From IMG/VR virus record IMGVR_UViG_3300005095_000161, positions 1 through 34,483 of that record: a DNA stretch of 34,483 bases; one strand, 5' to 3'. Below are positions 29,908 through 34,483 of the stretch, piece by piece. The position numbers and the translations under genes are program-made. The DNA is from a virus. Position 1 is the first letter of the stretch, and every line of letters begins with the position of its first letter. Below the pieces are notes generated by a model. It searched no databases. It was given only the letters and a program-made list of their open reading frames with translations, and was not told the DNA's origin.

Positions 29908-31617
29908 CTATTGAATTGTCAGCGTTGGCAACGCTCTATATCCATACGATTGGTTGATTTGTACCTGTTGGTAGTCATTATTACCCCAACCAAAAACTCG
30001 ACCATCATCAAGCAAAATATACCAAGCCCAAGTTGAACTATAGCCACCTGTTGACACCTGCACTATCCTATCGACCATATCAAACCTGATTTGTTGGAAA
30101 GTTGAGTATGAGGTGGTGTTGTTCTGTCCAGTTTGCCCTTGTCCTCCATACCCTGCCGAAAAGAGTTTCATATCATTCGTAACGATAAGTACATTGTGAT
30201 GGTAGCCATATGTACCACTTCCTGCCCCAAAAAATATCTTTTTGATGCCTGATGTATTCTCTGTTCCATCTGCATTTGTGAGGGTAAGGAGTGTGGGAGT
30301 ATATACATCTGAAGTGTGACCAACCCCAAGACACCCGTATTCATTTCCTCCCCAACCGTACGCTTTGTTTGCGTCTGTGATGGTGATATAGCTTGTCCAA
30401 GAAGCTCTACTAGAGATGACATCTACCACTTGCCCATCAAAATCTGCCGTTGGGAGTTCGAGAGGTGTAGAAGATGAATTTGTATCACCTCGACCTAGCT
30501 CATGGTTTCCACCATACCCCCAGTTGAAAATTCTCCCGTCTGCCGAGAGTGCTTGAACGGAATGTCTATAGTAGCCACTATCCCCACTTCTAGTTCCCCC
30601 AGCTGTGGAGAGTTTCACAATATTCACCCCCACCAAAATACCCGAAACAAGACTGAACTCACTCCGATTGGTGGTGTCTCCAAGCCCCAAAGCTCCACCA
30701 TCTCCATTCCAACCACAACTAAACACTCTCCCCAAATCGGTCAAGACATATGTGGAGATGACATTTGTACCTGTCGCATAGGCTTTCACAATCTTCTCAT
30801 CATCATTCAGCCCCCCAATAGTGATTTTCTGTGGGGTATAGACATCTGTAGTCGTTCCTGTACCACACTGCCCATAGCCATTTTTTCCCCATGCCCACAG
30901 TTCACCATTTTCATCTATTGCCAATATGGTATTTTGGTCTTGGTGATACCCATGTGAACTTGATGCAATATCTACTATTGGGATAGGGATTTGAACTTTG
31001 ACTAGTAGTTGTTGTTCGGTGGTATTTCCGACCCCCATCTGTCCATACCCATTGTATCCTATTCCATAGAGGTCACCATCCTCAAAGAGAACATAGCCCC
31101 CCCAAGTGTTGGCTACTACTCTTTTGATACTCACCCCAACTTTTTCGAGTGGAATAGCTAGTTTGTTCAGCCCGTAGCTATCTCCTGTTCCACCTGCGAA
31201 ATTGTTCACATAATGATTTTCATACCCCCAATGATATAGCTCATTGTCGCCAGTGACCCCCCACATCCACCGTTCAGGGAAACCTTGAAACTCGGTGGTG
31301 TCGAGGAGCATTTTGAAACGAACCCCTGCTACCGATTTCAAGTAGTCGAGGTTCTTTCCTCCGACTGTAGTCGCGTCAATTTCAAGGGGAATATCATCTA
31401 TCCCCACAATCTTTTTGGTCTCCGTGTTGTACTTCATCCCCACCTGTTGCATGAATTTCATGAAGTTTGGGTGGGTGGTTGTGGTGGTGACCTCATTTCC
31501 ATTTTCGTCCAAATCTATCCAGCTATATTCCACATCTTGGGGGGTGGTTGATGCCCAATCCCTCAAAAATCTCAAGATACTCAATGTGTTTGTGCCAAGT
31601 CTTGTGATAGCACTCAT
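29908..31617 (-). CDS. RCC1-repeat beta-propeller tail protein (likely receptor-binding/tail-tip)
   Basis: The 569-residue protein contains about seven RCC1-type repeats: YGIGYNGYGQMGVGNTTEQQ, WAWGKNGYGQCGTGTTTDVY, CGWNGDGGALGLGDTTNRSE, WGYGGNHELGRGDTNSSSTP, YGWGGNEYGCLGVGHTSDVY, SAGYGGQGQTGQNNTTSYST and GWGNNDYQQVQIN. RCC1 repeats fold into a seven-bladed propeller used for protein or carbohydrate binding. The first about 150 residues lack the repeat and may attach to the tail. At the end of the tail operon it is a good receptor-binding candidate. A G7 tract encodes part of the first blade (31097-31103). Confidence 0.82.
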   Translation of the reverse strand: MSAITRLGTNTLSILRFLRDWASTTPQDVEYSWIDLDENGNEVTTTTTHPNFMKFMQQVGMKYNTETKKIVGIDDIPLEIDATTVGGKNLDYLKSVAGVRFKMLLDTTEFQGFPERWMWGVTGDNELYHWGYENHYVNNFAGGTGDSYGLNKLAIPLEKVGVSIKRVVANTWGGYVLFEDGDLYGIGYNGYGQMGVGNTTEQQLLVKVQIPIPIVDIASSSHGYHQDQNTILAIDENGELWAWGKNGYGQCGTGTTTDVYTPQKITIGGLNDDEKIVKAYATGTNVISTYVLTDLGRVFSCGWNGDGGALGLGDTTNRSEFSLVSGILVGVNIVKLSTAGGTRSGDSGYYRHSVQALSADGRIFNWGYGGNHELGRGDTNSSSTPLELPTADFDGQVVDVISSRASWTSYITITDANKAYGWGGNEYGCLGVGHTSDVYTPTLLTLTNADGTENTSGIKKIFFGAGSGTYGYHHNVLIVTNDMKLFSAGYGGQGQTGQNNTTSYSTFQQIRFDMVDRIVQVSTGGYSSTWAWYILLDDGRVFGWGNNDYQQVQINQSYGYRALPTLTIQ

Positions 31618-32027
31618 CTATTCACTCCTTCTATCGATATTTTTTCTTGGTTTGCTGTGAGCGTATGAAGCTCACAATATATGGAGGCTGATATTTCGTC
31701 TAGCTCCTCCACAGTATAGGTGGTCTCTTCGGGGATTGCAAAGTTCTCTATATCATTTTTCATAGATGAAATTTGGTCTCTCATCCCCTCTACTTCACCC
31801 CTCATATCGGCTACGGTTTGGGCATTGGTTGCCACCTCCTCACTCTTTCCTAGTACCGCTTCCATCGTTTCATTCATCCAACTCAATATATTTGAAAAAC
31901 TATTGGCGAAATAGTCATACATCCAATCGAGAAAATTATTCATTTTTTCTCGAAATATTGTCTCATTTGCCCCCTCTGCCTCCCGATGGGGAGGAAGTGG
32001 TGGGGGTGGATTTGATGGTATGCTCAT
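31614..32027 (-). CDS. Small tail-fibre-associated coiled-coil protein
   Basis: The 137-residue protein starts MSIPSNPPPPLPPHREAEGA and continues NETIFREKMNNFLDWMYDYF. The pattern (proline-rich start, then a short helix like NFxxRADxFLxxLP of phage tail proteins) recalls N-terminal tail-attachment segments of tail fibres. The middle is a coiled coil (VATNAQTVADMRGEVEGMRD) expected to form a trimer. It overlaps the RCC1 gene by 4 nt, so it may be the stalk or adaptor of the propeller protein. Confidence 0.7.
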   Translation of the reverse strand: MSIPSNPPPPLPPHREAEGANETIFREKMNNFLDWMYDYFANSFSNILSWMNETMEAVLGKSEEVATNAQTVADMRGEVEGMRDQISSMKNDIENFAIPEETTYTVEELDEISASIYCELHTLTANQEKISIEGVNR

Positions 32028-32042
32028 TTTTTCTCCTTTTTT

Positions 32043-32933
32043 TTAATATGTATCAACGGCAAAAACCGAAAATGAAAGTGTCCCTTTTACAACATCTATC
32101 GAATATCCCATATATACCCCCATCACCGTATATATCAGGATTTCCCCTATATCATCTCCGATGAAGATGGTCAGCTCCCCATCTTTCTCATCAAAATCTT
32201 TCATGCTCTCATATAGCTCTTGACTTGAATTGTAGAAGAGGGTGAAATTGTACTTTTTCCACCCATTCCCCCCAAACTGAATTAGCCTCCCAGAGCTATC
32301 TCGAACAACCTCAATAATAGGCTGTTTATCAATCGTCAATCCTGCCTCAATACAGCCTATTCTAACCAATCGACCCACAGCTAGGAAACCTATGGAGGCG
32401 ACCCCCTCCCCATTGGGAACTATTCGGATTTCCAATGAAAGCCCAATCTCTACCGTCTCTATTTGCTCTATCCAATCTTTAATAGTAGTTGTCTCCCCAA
32501 AAAGAAAGCAATATTCCCAATAGTCGGTAGGCTCTTCATACTTCACGAGGTCAATCTCTCTATCTAATATAATATCTCCATTGGCTTTTTTGAGAGTGAT
32601 ATGGAGAGTTGAGCCTACAATATTGCTCAATATCAGCATAGATATAATATTTAGATTTTCATATCTCAATACAATCTCTTGAGTGCTTTTGGAGGTAGTG
32701 GTGGGATAGTTGTCATATAGCCCTGTACGATTTGAGGGCTTTTCAAATATCCAAGATAGTGTATCGGTAGGAATAGCTGTATTTTCTTTTTTTCCACTTA
32801 CATATACCCCATCTTGATATACAACTCTAGCCTCAAAATCGTAGGATTGCCCCTCTACCCAATCATCATATATATTCTCAAGCGAGGAAAATACCTCTTT
32901 CTCCTGCATATTTATTTTTTTCAGTTTCGTCAT
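32043..32933 (-). CDS. Distal tail / baseplate component
   Basis: The 296-residue, beta-rich protein follows the tape measure directly (4-nt overlap). Features: a helical start (EKEVFSSLENIYDDWVEGQS), a central strand-rich part, and a C-terminal half with IRIVPNGEGVASIGFLAVGR and KKYNFTLFYNSSQELYESMK. By position it should be a distal tail (Dit-like) protein or baseplate hub; the sequence alone does not fix the family. Confidence 0.62.
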   Translation of the reverse strand: MTKLKKINMQEKEVFSSLENIYDDWVEGQSYDFEARVVYQDGVYVSGKKENTAIPTDTLSWIFEKPSNRTGLYDNYPTTTSKSTQEIVLRYENLNIISMLILSNIVGSTLHITLKKANGDIILDREIDLVKYEEPTDYWEYCFLFGETTTIKDWIEQIETVEIGLSLEIRIVPNGEGVASIGFLAVGRLVRIGCIEAGLTIDKQPIIEVVRDSSGRLIQFGGNGWKKYNFTLFYNSSQELYESMKDFDEKDGELTIFIGDDIGEILIYTVMGVYMGYSIDVVKGTLSFSVFAVDTY

Positions 32934-34483
32934 GAGTTCTCCATTGAAACCACAAGTTGGCTATTTGAAAGGGAGGTTTGTTTTTCAGCCTCCTTGAGAG
33001 CAAGGCTATTCAACTCATTCGCCTCCCTTTGAGCCTCAAGATTTTTTTGGGCGAGTTCATTCGCTCTTTTCTGCTCTGCTACAAGGTCATTGAGCCTCTT
33101 CTCCAGTGCAGATATGCTATTTGTATTCGTATCTACTCTATTTAGAGTAGCAGAGGCATAACTATCAAAACTATTTCCAAGTCTGTTGTTGGTCTCTATC
33201 ATTTGCATTTCGAGGGTTTGGAGTTTGGACTCATTTTCACGATATGCTTGGATTTGCTCATCCATTCTCTGCTGAAATGTCAGTTCAGTCGCTCCCCTTT
33301 CAAGGAACTGATAGAAGTCTGAGCTACTATCAAAAAACTCTATATATGTATCTCGAAGCTGTGCTATCTGCTCCTCCACATTTGGAAGGTTTTCTTCATT
33401 CTGCCTCTCCAACATCTCCAACATATTTGCAGTCTGTTTGTTGATTTCTTTCTCTTCATCTTCTATAGATGAAGTGTAATCGGCTATCTCTATAGTTCGA
33501 GCTGAAATATGCTTAAGTTCATCTCTTCGGGTTGGAGCTTGAATCCCATCTACAAGGTTTCGAGCTTTGGAAAGTTCCAAAAACCTAGCTACCTCATTCA
33601 TCCCCTCTGTGGAAGAAACCAAACCACTATAGAGAGATGAGATTTTGTCGAAATCCTTTTGAACTATCGCCTCCTCTATTCGCTCCTGCTTTTGCTCTAC
33701 TGTAGAAGCATATATATCTGTGAAAGCGTCCTGTACGGACTCTTTCATATTTTCGATTTGGTCGGCGAGTTGGTTGTTGATGCGTATTTTCTCATTTTCC
33801 CTATCTACCCACGCATTGTGGCTCTCTACCCGAGCGTTTTCAATATCTTGGAGCCTTTGCCGTTCAGCTTCCCAAGCTTCGCGTTTAGCCTCATTCTCAG
33901 CTTGGACTAGGGCGATTTGTTGAGAATTCCAATCTTTTATATTTTGCAATATAGAATCGTTTGCCTCATAGGACCAGTTTCCTATCGCATTATATATATC
34001 AGCACTATATATAGTTCGCGTTGGCGTATAATCCTCTCTTGTGGTCCTTATAGAATCTAAAGTAGAAACCCTACTATCGTAATCTTCCCTAATATTAGAA
34101 ATTTCTCCCTCTATAAGAGATTGTATATTAGACTGTATTGATTCTTTAATGCTTAACAGCTCTTCATGTTCTTCTTTTAGGCTATCTAGTCTCTCTTGTG
34201 CAACTTGTCTTTCTAAATTATATTGCTGTTGCAATAGAGAGCCTAACTCTTCATATCTATCTAGTTGTTCTTCAGGAATAGAGGCTAATACAGAAGTATA
34301 GTTATCTATACTAACTCCTCCTGCAATTCCTAGCTCTGAAGTTATATTTCTTATACGATACTGAACCTCCTCTAGGTCACTCATATCATAAGTAGTAAAG
34401 TAGTCATTAAAAGATGTACTTATCCCACTTAATCTATTCTGATACTCCTCTAGTGCTTCTAGTCTCTCTTGCTCTATTTGTTG
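32930..34483 (-). CDS. Tail tape measure protein, C-terminal part (joins 1-3751)
   Basis: This is the 3' part of the tape measure gene. Because 34393-34483 duplicates 1-91, the frame reads from base 1 into 34392 and on to the stop at 32930. The ATG at 34384 is an internal methionine, not a start. The segment is almost entirely charged coiled coil (for example WEAERQRLQDIENARVESH) and ends in Asn/Ala/Glu-rich helix. It carries the third copy of the internal repeat, with YEELGSLLQQQYNLERQ near 34220-34265. Its stop overlaps the start of the next tail gene at 32933 by 4 nt, so translation is probably coupled. The stretch 33000-33960 looks less AT-rich than the part of the gene at 1-2700, which may reflect recombination. 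Confidence 0.9.
   Translation of the reverse strand, partial: QQIEQERLEALEEYQNRLSGISTSFNDYFTTYDMSDLEEVQYRIRNITSELGIAGGVSIDNYTSVLASIPEEQLDRYEELGSLLQQQYNLERQVAQERLDSLKEEHEELLSIKESIQSNIQSLIEGEISNIREDYDSRVSTLDSIRTTREDYTPTRTIYSADIYNAIGNWSYEANDSILQNIKDWNSQQIALVQAENEAKREAWEAERQRLQDIENARVESHNAWVDRENEKIRINNQLADQIENMKESVQDAFTDIYASTVEQKQERIEEAIVQKDFDKISSLYSGLVSSTEGMNEVARFLELSKARNLVDGIQAPTRRDELKHISARTIEIADYTSSIEDEEKEINKQTANMLEMLERQNEENLPNVEEQIAQLRDTYIEFFDSSSDFYQFLERGATELTFQQRMDEQIQAYRENESKLQTLEMQMIETNNRLGNSFDSYASATLNRVDTNTNSISALEKRLNDLVAEQKRANELAQKNLEAQREANELNSLALKEAEKQTSLSNSQLVVSMENS
34393..34483. repeat. 91-bp terminal duplication of bases 1-91 (assembly overlap)
   Basis: The last 91 bases are identical to bases 1-91. 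They lie inside the tape measure gene, and its frame is continuous through the join. A packaged direct terminal repeat here would split the longest gene of the phage. The simplest reading is the overlap an assembler leaves when it opens a circular sequence. Confidence 0.95.

Noticed and set aside
30502-30957. 151-aa + strand frame
   Set aside because: It is the antisense shadow of RCC1 repeats; the repeat pattern is in the minus-strand product.
34393-34483. Direct terminal repeat of a linear phage genome
   Set aside because: It lies inside the tape measure gene and would split it; the frame continues across the join, so an assembly overlap is more likely.

Overview
The window is the complete, circularly closed genome of a temperate, long-tailed (siphovirus-type) phage with HK97-like head genes. 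The last 91 bases (34393-34483) repeat bases 1-91 exactly, and one long reading frame, the tail tape measure gene, runs across the join without a break. The real molecule is therefore a circle or circular permutation of 34,392 bp that the assembly cut open inside that gene. The DNA is AT-rich, the proteins are lysine-rich, promoters show a T-rich stretch before TATAAT, and there is a G9 tract. Together these suggest a host in the Campylobacterota (Sulfurimonas/Sulfurovum/Arcobacter-like), but this is an inference.

Layout. A CI-like repressor (20118-20849, +) and a small Cro-like protein (19800-20000, -) face away from each other around two copies of ATACA-N3-TGTAT. The leftward (-) operon runs from the Cro-like gene through a highly structured RNA leader, a multi-HTH/NUMOD-like protein, a replication-initiator-like protein and several small coupled genes to an HNH/terminase-small fusion and terminase large subunit. 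An immI-like insert follows (ribbon-helix-helix regulator plus AntA antirepressor), with a divergent zinc-ribbon membrane gene. Next come portal, ClpP-like protease, capsid, a DUF1353 protein, lysis genes (holin, 38-aa membrane protein, GH108 endolysin), head-tail connectors, tail tube, tail chaperones with a -1 frameshift, tape measure (across the join), a distal tail protein and an RCC1-propeller tail protein, ending at 29194.

The rightward (+) operon starts at a second operator pair with the same 35-bp spacing (21798-21845). It has a leader of nearly 500 nt full of hairpins. It encodes an unknown protein, a four-TM coiled-coil protein with an HExxH metallopeptidase motif, an unknown coiled-coil protein, a 50-aa protein, a protein with sliding-clamp (DnaN)-like signatures, an excisionase-like HTH protein and a tyrosine integrase. 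A separate + strand cassette (28292-29138) with its own consensus promoter encodes small membrane and DNA-binding proteins and probably acts in the lysogen.

How it works (inference): CI bound to both operator pairs keeps the left and right early operons silent. Induction may come from the AntA antirepressor, because CI shows no Ala-Gly self-cleavage dipeptide. The most unusual points are the HNH-terminase fusion joined exactly at a G9 tract, the matched operator pairs, two early leaders whose helices keep pairing through strand-specific G-U wobbles, the clamp-like protein, and the membrane metallopeptidase operon.
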